64,000 bases of DNA from the NCBI RefSeq assembly GCF_009498035.1, contig NZ_CP034550.1, forward strand, positions 3,410,001 to 3,474,000, in the 5' to 3' direction. Source of the DNA: Saccharothrix syringae. GTDB taxonomy: Bacteria > Actinomycetota > Actinomycetes > Mycobacteriales > Pseudonocardiaceae. A program made the position numbers and the translations under genes. How positions within the stretch are numbered: the first letter of the stretch is position 1; every line of letters begins with the position of its first letter. Shown piece after piece: positions 15,881 through 25,336 of this stretch. Under the pieces are notes generated by a model. It was not told the DNA's origin. It made no database searches and worked only from the letters and a program-made list of their open reading frames with translations.

Positions 15881-17847
15881 GCATCGACCTGCCCAACCTG
15901 GACACCCGGTCCTTCGACGACCTGATCGCCGAGGCGCTGCGGCGGATCGCGAGGTTCGCCCCGGAGTGGACCGACCTCAACCCGAGCGACCCCGGCGTCA
16001 CGCTGGTCGAGCTGTTCTGCTGGCTGGCCGACACGGTGCTGTACGAGACCAACCGGGTGCCCGAGCTCGCGCACCTGAAGTTCCTCCAGCTGCTCGGGAT
16101 GCGGCAGCGGCCCGCGCTGCCCGCCGAGGTCGACCTGACCTTCGACCCGGTCGAGGACAAGCAGGTGGACGTGCCGAAGGGCACCCGGGCGGCGGCCACG
16201 GACGACCGCGGCGAACAGGTGGTGTTCGAGACCGACCACCACCTGGCGCTGGTGCCCCACGAGCTGACCCACGTCGCCGTGAAGTCCGCGGGCCGGCTCC
16301 AGTGGATCCGCAGGCCCGACCAGCCCGCGCCCGCGTCGTTCCACCCCCTGGGGTGCGAGCCGATGCCCGGGGACGCCCTGTACCTGGGTTTCGGAGCACG
16401 CGCGCGATCCGCGGGCGGATCGACCCCGAAGGGCGACTTCCCCCGGGAACTGCGGCTGCACGTGGCCGTGCCGGGGCGGGGGGCGACCGCGGAGGCGCTC
16501 GCGGCCGCCGCCCCGGACCCGCCCGCGGAGCTGAGCTGGGAGTACCTGACCGCGGCCGAGGGCAGGCCCGGCGACCACGAGTGGCGGCCGCTGCCGGTGT
16601 TCGAGGACGACACCGGGCGGCTGACCCGCGGTGGCTACCTGGTGCTCGGCGGGCCGAAGGGCGTGCCGAGCACGGCCCCGACCGGCATCGGCGTGGCCCG
16701 GTACTGGTTGCGGTGCGGCCTGGCCGACGGGCACTACCCGCCGGGCCGGGAACCCGTGATCGCGCCGCCGGCCGTGAACACCGTGCACGCCCGCAACCTC
16801 GTCACCGTCCGGGAGGAGCCGCTGGGCGTGAGCGAGGGGCACCCCGACGAGTCCTACCGGCTGCTGCACCGACCGGTCGCCGAGGGCAGCGTCGCGGTGG
16901 CCGTCCGACTGACCGACGGAGAAGCCGGGGAGCAGCGGTGGGAGGTGCGCGACGACCTGCTGTCCTCCGGGCCGGACGACCGGCACGTCGTGCTGGAGCC
17001 GACGAACGGCGTGCTGACCTTCGGCGACGGCCGCCGGGGTCGGGTGCCGCCGGTGGGGGCCGAGGTCGTGGCCGTCGAGTACCGCCACGGCGGTGGTTCG
17101 GCGGGCAACGTGCAGGCCAGGACGGTCACCACCCTGGTGAGCGAACTGCCCGAGGTGACCTCCGTGGTCAACCACCGGCCCGCCGTCGGCGGCACCGACC
17201 GGCAGTCCCTCGACGAGCTGCGCGCGGAGGCGGCCGCGGTGCTGCGCCACCAGCGGCGGGCGGTGACCGCCGGGGACTACGCGGCGCTGGCCCGCGAGGT
17301 GCGCGGGATCGTCGACGCGGTCGCCCTGCCGGAGACCCACCCCGGCCACCCGGGGGTGAAGGTGCCGGGCGCGGTCACCGTGGTGGTGGCGGCACACCCG
17401 GACGTCGGTGGTCCGGCGGTGCACGCGCGGCTGCTGTCGGACGTGTGCGAGCACCTCGACCGCCACCGGCTGCTCGCCACCGAGCTGTGGGTGAGCCAGC
17501 CGCGCCTGCTGCCGGTGGAGGTGGCGGTGGCGGTCACCCTGGAACGGCGGGCGCTGTCACCGGACCTCGTGCGCGAGGACGTCGACAAGGTGGTGAGGGC
17601 GTTCTTCACCCCGTTCAGGCGGGACCGGCACGAGGTGGTGCGCGGTGCGGCGTTCCGCGATTCGCTGCGGTCCGCCGAGCTGACCCGCGACCTCCTGCGG
17701 GTGCGGGGGGTGTTCGGTGCCAGGGTGCTGATCACGGCAGGCGGCAAGCAGGTCACCGACGAGGTGGAGCTCGGTCGGGGTGCGCTGCCGGACCTGCGGG
17801 CGGTGCGCGTCGACCTGGTGAAGCAGCCACCGCGGGAGGGCCGATGA
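15877..17847 (+). CDS. Baseplate wedge protein J (gp6/Pvc11-like)
   Basis: The protein has 656 residues from GTG 15877. The N-terminus (DDLIAEALRRIARFAPEW, then DLNPSDPGVTLVELFCWL) is typical of putative baseplate assembly proteins. It is followed by LPAEVDLTFDPVEDKQVDVPKGTRA. The gpJ core lies near residues 360-520, with LTFGDGRRGRVPPVGAEVVAVEYRHGGG and NVQARTVTTLV, then AEAAAVLRHQRRAVTAGDYAALAREV. It forms the wedge ring of the baseplate together with gp25 and the gpI-like product. The start of the next gene overlaps its stop (ATGA). Confidence 0.93.
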   Translation: MSIDLPNLDTRSFDDLIAEALRRIARFAPEWTDLNPSDPGVTLVELFCWLADTVLYETNRVPELAHLKFLQLLGMRQRPALPAEVDLTFDPVEDKQVDVPKGTRAAATDDRGEQVVFETDHHLALVPHELTHVAVKSAGRLQWIRRPDQPAPASFHPLGCEPMPGDALYLGFGARARSAGGSTPKGDFPRELRLHVAVPGRGATAEALAAAAPDPPAELSWEYLTAAEGRPGDHEWRPLPVFEDDTGRLTRGGYLVLGGPKGVPSTAPTGIGVARYWLRCGLADGHYPPGREPVIAPPAVNTVHARNLVTVREEPLGVSEGHPDESYRLLHRPVAEGSVAVAVRLTDGEAGEQRWEVRDDLLSSGPDDRHVVLEPTNGVLTFGDGRRGRVPPVGAEVVAVEYRHGGGSAGNVQARTVTTLVSELPEVTSVVNHRPAVGGTDRQSLDELRAEAAAVLRHQRRAVTAGDYAALAREVRGIVDAVALPETHPGHPGVKVPGAVTVVVAAHPDVGGPAVHARLLSDVCEHLDRHRLLATELWVSQPRLLPVEVAVAVTLERRALSPDLVREDVDKVVRAFFTPFRRDRHEVVRGAAFRDSLRSAELTRDLLRVRGVFGARVLITAGGKQVTDEVELGRGALPDLRAVRVDLVKQPPREGR

Positions 17848-19118
17848 GGCCGAGCGGACCGACGCACTGGCTGCTGGACCGGCGCACCGGTTGGCGGAGC
17901 GCGACGACGTCGGGCGTGATCGCCGGCGAGCACCTGGCCCTCGCCGCCGGTGGCGGTGTCGGCACGTGGACCTGCCGCCCGCTCGACAGCGGCGTCAACC
18001 GGTGCGCCTGGGGCCGCGTCGAAGTGGAACTGGCCCGGCTGCCGGCCGGTGCGGCCGTCGAGCTGAGGACCGCTTCGGAGGAGGCCGAGCCGGACGGGGA
18101 CGCCCCGACCGTCCCGCTGCCACCGCGGGAACCCGACTGGGTCGTCAGCGGGCGCGAGGACGGCCCGGTCGACGGCGCCCGGGAGGACGTCACGGTGGAC
18201 TGGCCCGTCAGGGCCCGCCCGGGTCGGTTCCTGGAGGTGTGCCTGCGGCTGTCCGCGGCGGCGGGCGCGGGACCGGAGGTCCGGGCCGTCCGGGTGCACT
18301 ACCCGAAGACGTCCGCCATGGACTTCCTGCCCGCGGTGTTCCGGTCGGACGAGACCGGCCGGGACCTGCTCGACCGGTTCCTCGACGCGCTGGACGTCAC
18401 CTGGGCCGAACTGGTCGGCCGGGCACGCGCGCTGCCCTCGCTGCTCGACCCCGGCGCGGTCCCGGCCGGTGAGCCGCTGCGGTCGCTCGCGCGCTGGTTC
18501 CGCATCCCGGTCACCGCGCCCGGCCGGCCCGCGGAGGCGGAGCGCAGGCTGCTGGCGGCCGGGATCGGGTCGCTGCGCCGCCGGGGCACGCCCGAGGCGC
18601 TGCGCTCGGCCCTGGCCGCGCTGCTCGGCGTGCGCGGCACCGGGTTCCCCGTGGTGGTGGAGGGCGGGGGTGCCGGCAGCACGCCGTGGTTGGTGCTGGA
18701 CAACCCCGGCCGGGCCCGGCTGGGCAGCCCGGTGCGGTTGTGGAGCCCCGAGGCGGTGGGCAGGCTGCGCATCGGCGCGTACTCCACGGTCGGCGTGGCC
18801 CGGCTCGTCGACCTGGGCGACCCGGCGCGTGACCGCGACGCGGTCACCAGCACCGGCCACCGCTTCCGGGTGTACCTGCCCGCCACCTGGTTGCGGGACC
18901 CGGCGGTGGTCGAGTCGGTGCGCGCGGTGATCGACGCGGAGCGCCCGGCCACCAGTTCCTGCACGCTCGTCGCGGTGCCCCGGAGGACCGTGGTGAACCG
19001 GCAGGCCACGGTGGGCGTGGACACGATCGTCGGCGAGTTCGGCACGGTCGTGGGGAACCAGTCCGCCGTGGGCCTCGACACGCTGGTCGGTCCCGCCGCG
19101 CCCGCCGGGGCGAGGTGA
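17844..19118 (+). CDS. Baseplate wedge protein, phage tail I-like (Pvc12 position)
   Basis: The protein has 424 residues from ATG 17844, with GGGAGGG upstream. Residues 1-155 form a beta-rich N-terminal domain. From about residue 155 the gpI-like pattern begins: FLPAVFRSDETGRDLLDRFL, LPSLLDPGAVP and LRSLARWFRIP, then RLLAAGIGSLRRRGTPEALRSAL. The C-terminal 60 residues are a run of short V/G-rich strands (RQATVGVDTIVGEFGTVVG). It follows gpJ directly, as in all contractile systems of this type, and completes the wedge. In the family it also carries the attachment point for fibres. Confidence 0.85.
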   Translation: MRPSGPTHWLLDRRTGWRSATTSGVIAGEHLALAAGGGVGTWTCRPLDSGVNRCAWGRVEVELARLPAGAAVELRTASEEAEPDGDAPTVPLPPREPDWVVSGREDGPVDGAREDVTVDWPVRARPGRFLEVCLRLSAAAGAGPEVRAVRVHYPKTSAMDFLPAVFRSDETGRDLLDRFLDALDVTWAELVGRARALPSLLDPGAVPAGEPLRSLARWFRIPVTAPGRPAEAERRLLAAGIGSLRRRGTPEALRSALAALLGVRGTGFPVVVEGGGAGSTPWLVLDNPGRARLGSPVRLWSPEAVGRLRIGAYSTVGVARLVDLGDPARDRDAVTSTGHRFRVYLPATWLRDPAVVESVRAVIDAERPATSSCTLVAVPRRTVVNRQATVGVDTIVGEFGTVVGNQSAVGLDTLVGPAAPAGAR

Positions 19119-19128
19119 TCGGGAGCCC

Positions 19129-20055
19129 ATGACGGACAAGGTCGACGTGCCCCCGCCGGAGCCCACGCAGCGCAACCGGTACTTCACCGGCAAGTTCATG
19201 ACCGCCCGGGACTTCGAAGCCGACCCCGACTACCTGTACGGCCTGCACCGCAGGCACAACCGGCTCCTGCACGGGGCCGGCGTGGTGACCGGGTTCACCG
19301 TCACACCCCATGACGACCCGACGTGCCGGTCGGAGTGGGTGAAGGTCTCGCCCGGCGTGGGCATCGACGACTACGGCCGCGACCTGGTGTCCGACGCGGT
19401 GCTGTCGAAGCAGGTGCCGGTGCAGAAGTCCGTGCTGTGCCTGGGGTACCGCAGGAGCGGGATCGAACCGGTCCCTCCCGTGTCTACCGCGCCGGCCTCC
19501 TCCCCGCCGTCCGAGATGAACCGCTGGCAGGACGGTGTGTTCCTCACCTGGGAGGCGGACGTGGGCAAGAAGGGGCTGGTGCCGTTGGCGCGCGTCCAGC
19601 GCGGGCAGTCCGGGGGACCCTGCACCGTGGAACCCATCGCCCGCGGCGGCGCGGCCCGGTCGCTGACCCGGGTGGGCGAGACGAACTGGAGCCACGGGAA
19701 GACCGTCCACCTCGACGCGGAGAGGCGGTTGTCGGTGCGGTTCACCCGGCCGCTGCACCCCGAGCACAACGGCGTCTCGGCCCACACGTTCCGGGTGCGC
19801 GTCATCGGGAAGGAGACGGGCACCCTGTGGCCGTCCCGACCGCCCCACTGGGATTCCCGGGAGCAGGCAGCGGTCTTCTCCGGTGTCCGGGCCGAGGTCG
19901 GCGACTGGGTGCACGTGTCGCTGCTGTGCGACTTCATCCTCGACGAGAACGGGGTGCCGGTGGACGGCAACCACCTCGGCGGCCTGCTGCCCAGCGGCAA
20001 CGGCGCCGCCGGCGGCACCTTCGAGAGCTGGTTCCAGGTCGGGGGAGGGGCATGA
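19129..20055 (+). CDS. Tandem fibre/decoration family protein 1
   Basis: The protein has 308 residues from ATG 19129. It opens with NRYFTGKFMTARDFEADPDY, then LHRRHNRLLHGAGVVTGFTV and VKVSPGVGIDDYGRDLV. The pattern (aromatic-GK-L/M-T-A-x-D-F, a helix with RRHNRxLHGxGVV, then a beta part with PGxxID-GR) is found in phage baseplate or tail proteins related to DUF4815. Three more genes downstream share the same N-terminal module. The C-terminal two thirds are beta-rich and unlike the others. A role in decorating the baseplate or attaching fibres is inferred from family and position. Confidence 0.75.
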   Translation: MTDKVDVPPPEPTQRNRYFTGKFMTARDFEADPDYLYGLHRRHNRLLHGAGVVTGFTVTPHDDPTCRSEWVKVSPGVGIDDYGRDLVSDAVLSKQVPVQKSVLCLGYRRSGIEPVPPVSTAPASSPPSEMNRWQDGVFLTWEADVGKKGLVPLARVQRGQSGGPCTVEPIARGGAARSLTRVGETNWSHGKTVHLDAERRLSVRFTRPLHPEHNGVSAHTFRVRVIGKETGTLWPSRPPHWDSREQAAVFSGVRAEVGDWVHVSLLCDFILDENGVPVDGNHLGGLLPSGNGAAGGTFESWFQVGGGA

Positions 20056-20807
20056 GCAGGTCCTTCGTGCGCCCCAGGTTCCTCTTCGGCCAGGTGCTCG
20101 CCGAAGAGGACCTGAACACCCTCACCGCGTACGCCCACGACAAGAGCCTCCGGGCGGCCCGACGCCACGCCTGGGGCGTGGTCGAAGGTCTGGAGGTGTC
20201 GGGCACCGGCTCGAACCAGGTCACCATCACCGCGGGGTCGGCGGTCACCGCCAGGGGCGACGACATCGTGGTGACCGGGAGCGTCCCGTTCACCGTGCCG
20301 AACGTGAAGGTCTGCGACCTCGGCCTCAAGCACCGGGAGAAGGGTGAGCGGCCGGTCTCCGGTGCCGAACAGCGACCGGTCGACCCCTGCGGGAAGGTGG
20401 AGCGGCAGGAGGAGGGCGACCGCCATTCCCGCATCGTCGAGTACTACGAGCCGATCGCGCTCGACCCCGCGAAGGCCGACCAGGACCCGGACGTCGTCCC
20501 CCTCGCCCGCCTGACCAGGTCGAACAACGGGATCGAGGTCAACCCCCTCATCCGGCGGTACTTCGGCGCGGAGGTCCGGCACGACCCGGAGGGGAAGCTG
20601 CTGCTCGACAGGATCATCGGGATCGACGTGCTGGAGGCGACCGCGCTGCTCACCCGCTGGGGGGTCGTGGTGTCGGAGTGGACCGAGGGCGACGACGTGG
20701 GCCACCGCGTGCCCCCGACCGCCAGGCGGGGGGAGCTGGTCCGACTGGTGAGCGACCGCAAGACCCGCCGGGTGCTGCGCATCGAGAGCTGTGAGGTGTG
20801 GACATGA
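20052..20807 (+). CDS. Tandem fibre/decoration family protein 2
   Basis: The protein has 251 residues from ATG 20052, overlapping the previous stop (ATGA). The shared module reads RPRFLFGQVLAEEDLNTLTAY, then ARRHAWGVVEGLEVSG and VTITAGSAVTARGDDIVV. The middle contains an acidic/Lys-rich loop (HREKGERPVSGAEQRP) and VVPLARLTRSNNGIEVNPLI, and the C-terminus is beta-rich. It is the best conserved member in the second half of the module. Its function is as inferred for the first member. Confidence 0.72.
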   Translation: MSRSFVRPRFLFGQVLAEEDLNTLTAYAHDKSLRAARRHAWGVVEGLEVSGTGSNQVTITAGSAVTARGDDIVVTGSVPFTVPNVKVCDLGLKHREKGERPVSGAEQRPVDPCGKVERQEEGDRHSRIVEYYEPIALDPAKADQDPDVVPLARLTRSNNGIEVNPLIRRYFGAEVRHDPEGKLLLDRIIGIDVLEATALLTRWGVVVSEWTEGDDVGHRVPPTARRGELVRLVSDRKTRRVLRIESCEVWT

Positions 20808-21754
20808 CCGACCCCCGAACCCCGCGCCGCCCCCGGTACCGGGAGGGGCAGGTGTTGCGCGCCGAGACCCTGAACACCGAACAGCACTACCGCGTGGAGA
20901 TGCGGCGCCGGCACGAGGAGGTCGTCCACGACGGCAGCGGCCACGAGGAAGAGGAGCTGCCCGCGGGCGGTGGACGGGTGGGCGCGGCCACCGTCGCCGC
21001 GCCCGCGGGCGTCGAGCTGCGGCTCGCCACCGGGGGCCCGCACCCGCTCTTCGCCGTGGACTTCCGGGACGAGGACCCCCCTCCGGTGCGCGCCCTGGAG
21101 ATCGCCCGGGACGGCACGTGCCTGGCCCGTGACGCGGTCAGCGCCACCGAGGTGGCACCCGCCGTGCTGGTCTCGGCGGCGCCGACCGGCGCACCCCGGG
21201 GGCCACGGCCCTGGCAGTGGTACCAGGTGTTGTCCGGGGAGGCCGCGCAGACCCGGATCGAGCTGGAACCACCGCTGCTGCCGGGCGCGCTCGACCGGAG
21301 CAGGTTCGTGGTCGGCACCGCGGGCCGGGCCAACCGGACGGTACCGCTGCTCACCGTGGACGCGGGCGGTACCACGACGGTGCGGGGCAGGCTGCAGGTC
21401 AACGGGCCGGTCGTGCACGACAGGTCGGGTGGACCGCCCACCGGTGCGGGGCCCGCGCTGGTGGTGTCCGGCGCCATCGGGCCCAAGGCCGACGGCTCGG
21501 GAGGGCTCGCGACGTTCTGGGTCAGCAACGTCGGTCCCCAAGTGGTCGCGGAGCTGGTCGTCGTGCTGGTCATCGGTCCGTCCGAGTTCCGACCCGTCGG
21601 CGTGCCCGGCTTCCTCGCACCCGGCGCGTACGCCCAGGGCGGCGTCGCGGTGCCCGGTGAGGTCGACGCGGCGACGGTGATCGCGGTGGGCCTCCTGCTG
21701 GGCGGGCGGCTGTGCCATGCCAGGTCCGTGGTGCGAAAGCCCAAGGCGGGGTGA
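20804..21754 (+). CDS. Tandem fibre/decoration family protein 3 (divergent module)
   Basis: The protein has 316 residues from ATG 20804, again coupled by ATGA. It opens with RPRYREGQVLRAETLNTEQHY and MRRRHEEVVHDGSGHEEEEL. The first helix is kept, but the GVVxGLxV and PG-ID strands are lost. The remainder is a set of beta strands (VELRLATGG, LLTVDAGGTTTVRGRLQVNG) and a C-terminal Ig-like region (TFWVSNVGPQVVAELVVVL). This could be a fibre body carrying a truncated attachment module. Confidence 0.7.
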   Translation: MTDPRTPRRPRYREGQVLRAETLNTEQHYRVEMRRRHEEVVHDGSGHEEEELPAGGGRVGAATVAAPAGVELRLATGGPHPLFAVDFRDEDPPPVRALEIARDGTCLARDAVSATEVAPAVLVSAAPTGAPRGPRPWQWYQVLSGEAAQTRIELEPPLLPGALDRSRFVVGTAGRANRTVPLLTVDAGGTTTVRGRLQVNGPVVHDRSGGPPTGAGPALVVSGAIGPKADGSGGLATFWVSNVGPQVVAELVVVLVIGPSEFRPVGVPGFLAPGAYAQGGVAVPGEVDAATVIAVGLLLGGRLCHARSVVRKPKAG

Positions 21755-21761
21755 GGACGCG

Positions 21762-23087
21762 GTGGAGACGGGCGGGAAATCCGGCTGGGTGCAGCGGATC
21801 AGGTACCGGGACGGCGACCACCTGGGCGTCGACCACTTCGACAACGAGCAGCGGTACCACGTCACCATGCGCAGGCGGCACAACCTGACCGGCCACACCT
21901 GGGGCATCGCCGACGGGCTCGAAATCGAGGTCGCGTCCGGCGTGGTGACCGTCAACCGGGGGTGCGCGGTGGACGGCTTCGGCCGTGAGATCGTGGTCGG
22001 CCGCCCCCTCAAGGCCGCGATCACCCCGCGTTCGGGTGAGCGGTACGTGAACGACGTGTGGTTGTGCTACGGCCGGACGACCGAGGGCAACTGCTACTGG
22101 TCCGAGAAACCGTCCCTGATGGTCACCGACGCGGACCCGGACCGGCCACCGGACCCGGACGAACCACCGGACCTGCGGGACTGCGATCGGAAGTTCGGTC
22201 CGCACCTGCCGGCTCCCGAGGACGCGAAGTGGCCGGTCTTCCTCGCGCGGGTGACCACGGAGCGCAGCGGCAAAGCCGTCCCCGACACCGTCCACCGCCG
22301 CTACGTCGGGGTACGCGCCGCCCGGGTCGAGCACCCCGGCGGCAGGGTCGCCGTGCTGCTGCACGACACCGCCGAGGGCCGCCGCCGCCTCGTGGTGCAG
22401 GAGCGGCTGACGGCCGGCGGGACCGCGCGGGCACCCGGATCGCGGCCCCTGTTGATCGTGGACGACGCCGAGGTGGTGGTGCCCGACCGGTTGGTGGTCC
22501 GCGGCGAGCTCCGGGTCGGCGCGGCGGGACTGCGGTTCACCACCCCGTCCCCACCACAGGCCGCGCCGGGTCCCGGGACCGTCTACCGCAGCGAGGACGG
22601 CGGGTACCGCGACCTGCGGATCACCCTGCCGGACCAGGGCAGGGCGGTCATCGGCGCCTGGTCCGACGAACAGGAGGAGTTCGTGCCCTGCCTGACGGTC
22701 TCCGCCGACCGCACCGTCACCGTGGACGGCACCCTGGTGGTGCGGGGCAGGATGGAGGGGTACGCCGCGGGTGGCGACGACCCGGTCGACGAACCCGGTC
22801 TGCCCGTCGCGATCGCGACCGTGCTGGCCGGCCGGCCCGAACTGCTCGCGGACGTGGTCGAAATCCTCAAGAAGGTCCCGGACGCGCTGGCACGACTCCG
22901 CCGGCAGGTGTGCGGTCGGCGCGAGCCCGGGACGCCCCGTGCGGTCGCCGTCGAGCTGGCCGAGCTCGAACCGGCCGTGCTCGCGGAGGTGGCGGAAATC
23001 CTCAGGCGCGAGTTCCCGCGCGCCCTGTCGATCCTCTGCAACCCCGTGCACGGTCAGGGCTGGCCCGAGTCGGAGCCCGAGTCGTGA
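21762..23087 (+). CDS. Tandem fibre/decoration family protein 4
   Basis: The protein has 441 residues from GTG 21762, the longest of the four. The module is complete: RIRYRDGDHLGVDHFDNEQRY, MRRRHNLTGHTWGIADGLEI and VTVNRGCAVDGFGREIVV. Residues 115-165 carry a Pro/Asp-rich linker. A beta region with DRLVVRGELRVG and RTVTVDGTLVVRG repeats the short strand motif seen in member 3. The last 110 residues are helical (AIATVLAGRPELLADVVEIL, LEPAVLAEVAEILRREF). It couples to the tape-measure-like gene through GTGA at 23084. Confidence 0.72.
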   Translation: METGGKSGWVQRIRYRDGDHLGVDHFDNEQRYHVTMRRRHNLTGHTWGIADGLEIEVASGVVTVNRGCAVDGFGREIVVGRPLKAAITPRSGERYVNDVWLCYGRTTEGNCYWSEKPSLMVTDADPDRPPDPDEPPDLRDCDRKFGPHLPAPEDAKWPVFLARVTTERSGKAVPDTVHRRYVGVRAARVEHPGGRVAVLLHDTAEGRRRLVVQERLTAGGTARAPGSRPLLIVDDAEVVVPDRLVVRGELRVGAAGLRFTTPSPPQAAPGPGTVYRSEDGGYRDLRITLPDQGRAVIGAWSDEQEEFVPCLTVSADRTVTVDGTLVVRGRMEGYAAGGDDPVDEPGLPVAIATVLAGRPELLADVVEILKKVPDALARLRRQVCGRREPGTPRAVAVELAELEPAVLAEVAEILRREFPRALSILCNPVHGQGWPESEPES

Positions 23088-24931
23088 AAGGCCACATAGG
23101 ACACCTGATCTGCGAGTACGTCGTCGCCGGCGAGCAGGACGTCGCCGAGTTGGACCGGCTCGCGGCGACCTCGCTGGCCGCCGAGCTGGCCGCGGCGCTG
23201 GACGACGTGCGCGGCGACGACGGGACGGTGCACGTGCTGCGAGAGGTGGTCGCCGACTGCCGGGTCGACCCGGGCGCGCCCGATCCGGCGAAGGACTGGG
23301 CGCGGTCGCTGGCCGAGGCGATCGACTCCGCCATCGCCGCCGACGACGGCTCGGGGTTCGGGGTCGTGTCGTTCCCCGACGAGGGCGCCTACCTGGCGCG
23401 GTACCTCGCCGAGCGCCTCCGCGGCCGGGCGTCCGCCTCGTGGTGCTTCCGGCCGCTGGCCCGGTTCCACGACCTCAGACCTGCCGAGGTGCTGCTCGTG
23501 CTGGCCCGGGAGGGGCGCGGCGGCCCGGTGCTGGCCGCGTTGCACCGGGAGGGTGTGCTGCTCGGGATCCTGTCGTCGATGACCGCCGCCGAGCTCGCCG
23601 TGCTGGCCCGGTGCGAACCGGGCACCGGACCGACCGCGGACCCGCTCGTGGCGGCGGCGGTGCGGGTGGCCGACTGCTGCGGGTTGTGGGCCAACGACCC
23701 GATGTCCGCGGCGGTGGCGGCGCGCTGGCTGCGGCCGGCGCGGGCGGACTGGGCGGATCCGGCGAGCCTCACCGACGCGGTGGTCGACCTGCTCGGGCAA
23801 CTCGCGGAGGCGGGGGTCGTGGTGCGCGACGGCGAGCCACCACCGTCCCGGTTGCGGGTGGAGCTGGACTGGCTGGACCTGCCGCGCCTGACGTGGTGGC
23901 TCACCGGGGACGACGGTCCGGCGTTGGCGGAGGGGCGCACCCACTGGGCCGACCTGGTGCGCGCGCTGGCGGCCTCCCGGGACGCCTCGGGACCGTCCGC
24001 CGACCACCGCCGGCCCGTGGTGGGGACGTCGGAGGAGGTGCGGCGGGTGCTGCTGCGCCTGGTGGCCCGCGAGCCCGGTTCCGCGTCGCTGAGGCAGCAG
24101 TTGGCCGCAGCCGGGCCGGGGGCCCGAGCGGCGGTGCTCCTGCGGGCCGCCGTGGCCGCGGACCAGCCGCAGTGGATGACCGACCCCGTGATGGAGCCCG
24201 CGGTGACCGACGCGGTGGCCGGTGTGGTGGCGGCGTGGGAGCGGCACGTCGCCTCGGTGGGGATCGACGAGGTCGTGCACGTGCTGACCGGCCCGGCGGC
24301 CGCACCGGGTGCGGCGCCGCTGACGAGCCCGGTGGCGGGGGTGCTGCTGCTGTTGCGGGCGGCGGCGGACCTGCGGCTGCCCGCCGTGCTGCACCGCGCC
24401 GAGTGCGGTGACGCCCTGCCCGGCACCCTGCTCGCCGTCGCGATCCGGTTGACCGGCGCCGTGCCGGAGGACCCGGCGGCGCTGCTGTTCGCCGGGCTGA
24501 CCGGTCCGCCCGGTGGGTCACCGCCGGCGCTCGACGTGTGGCGCCGGGCGGGTGCCCGGCAGTGCGCGGCGGTGCGCGCGGAACTGGAGCGGGTCGTGGC
24601 CGCGCACGGCGTGGCGCTGGACGACGTGCCGGCCTTCGACGGTGCGCTCGGCCACCCCCTGGCGGACGAGACCCTGGACCTGGTGGCGTTCGCGGTGCTG
24701 CGGGTGTGGTCGCGGTGGCTGGGCCGCTTCGCGACGGCCGGCGCGGAGTACCTCGCGGCGCACTTCCTCCGGCGCTGGGGGGCGGTGGAGGTGACCGCGG
24801 ACGAGGTCGTCGTGGAGTTGGCCGAGGCCCCGTTGGACGTGGTCCTCGAACTCGCGGGGTACCTGACCCCGGTCAACGCCGTGCCGTGGCTGGGCGGGCG
24901 GACGGCGACGTTCCGGTTGGGCGCCCGGTGA
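23084..24931 (+). CDS. Contractile injection system tape-measure-like protein
   Basis: The protein has 615 residues from GTG 23084. The start (KGHIGHLICEYVV, then ELDRLAATSLAAELAAALDDV) and a nearby Asp-rich strand resemble the N-terminus of the CIS tape-measure family, in which a conserved His is followed by a long helix and an acidic strand. The end (LRRWGAVEVTADEVVVELAEA, then GYLTPVNAVPWLGGRTATFRL) matches the C-terminal strand pair of that family, normally GLDxDPGWxPWLGR. The body is Ala/Leu-rich and helical. It stands where Pvc14/Afp14 lies, and would set particle length. The family call rests on the two ends. Confidence 0.65.
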   Translation: MKGHIGHLICEYVVAGEQDVAELDRLAATSLAAELAAALDDVRGDDGTVHVLREVVADCRVDPGAPDPAKDWARSLAEAIDSAIAADDGSGFGVVSFPDEGAYLARYLAERLRGRASASWCFRPLARFHDLRPAEVLLVLAREGRGGPVLAALHREGVLLGILSSMTAAELAVLARCEPGTGPTADPLVAAAVRVADCCGLWANDPMSAAVAARWLRPARADWADPASLTDAVVDLLGQLAEAGVVVRDGEPPPSRLRVELDWLDLPRLTWWLTGDDGPALAEGRTHWADLVRALAASRDASGPSADHRRPVVGTSEEVRRVLLRLVAREPGSASLRQQLAAAGPGARAAVLLRAAVAADQPQWMTDPVMEPAVTDAVAGVVAAWERHVASVGIDEVVHVLTGPAAAPGAAPLTSPVAGVLLLLRAAADLRLPAVLHRAECGDALPGTLLAVAIRLTGAVPEDPAALLFAGLTGPPGGSPPALDVWRRAGARQCAAVRAELERVVAAHGVALDDVPAFDGALGHPLADETLDLVAFAVLRVWSRWLGRFATAGAEYLAAHFLRRWGAVEVTADEVVVELAEAPLDVVLELAGYLTPVNAVPWLGGRTATFRLGAR

Positions 24932-24977
24932 CCGGGGCGCGGCTCGGACTGGCATCGGTGCGACGGAGTGGGTGGTC

Positions 24978-25334
24978 ATGGGTCAACGGGTAGTGGCGGG
25001 TTTCGTCAACGGGGACGGGGGAACGGTCGCGGGTTCCGGGTTCCGGGTGGAGGGGGCGCGTGACGGGACTTTCGACATCGTCTTCCACCAGGCGTTCCGG
25101 GAGCCGCCCGCGGTGGTGGCGGCCCAGGTGTACCCCAACGACCCCGACACGAAGATCATCGTGAACACCCTGGCCAACGTGATCGTGCTCGGCATCTCGC
25201 CGTCGGGTTTCCGGCTGACCGTGGGGGCGCCGAACGGTCGACCGGTGGCGCGCGCTTTCACGTTCGTCGCCGTCGGCAGGTCGGGCACACCGCCGTACAC
25301 GCCCTTGCTGGAGTGCTTGAAGGAAGAGGGCTGA
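24978..25334 (+). CDS. Small lectin-like/tail-tip beta-sandwich protein
   Basis: The protein has 118 residues from ATG 24978. GTG 24972 is also in frame. It reads as one beta-sandwich: GDGGTVAGSGFRVEGARDGT, then FDIVFHQAFREPPAVVAAQVYPND, IIVNTLANVIVLGISPSGFRL and RAFTFVAVG. This pattern (G-T-F/Y-x-I-x-F-x-x-x-F-x-x-P-x-V-V, ending F-x-F-x-A-x-G) is common at the C-termini of phage tail-tip and actinomycete surface proteins and resembles H-type lectin domains. A stand-alone receptor-binding subunit of the particle is a reasonable inference. Confidence 0.65.
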   Translation: MGQRVVAGFVNGDGGTVAGSGFRVEGARDGTFDIVFHQAFREPPAVVAAQVYPNDPDTKIIVNTLANVIVLGISPSGFRLTVGAPNGRPVARAFTFVAVGRSGTPPYTPLLECLKEEG

Positions 25335-25336
25335 GC

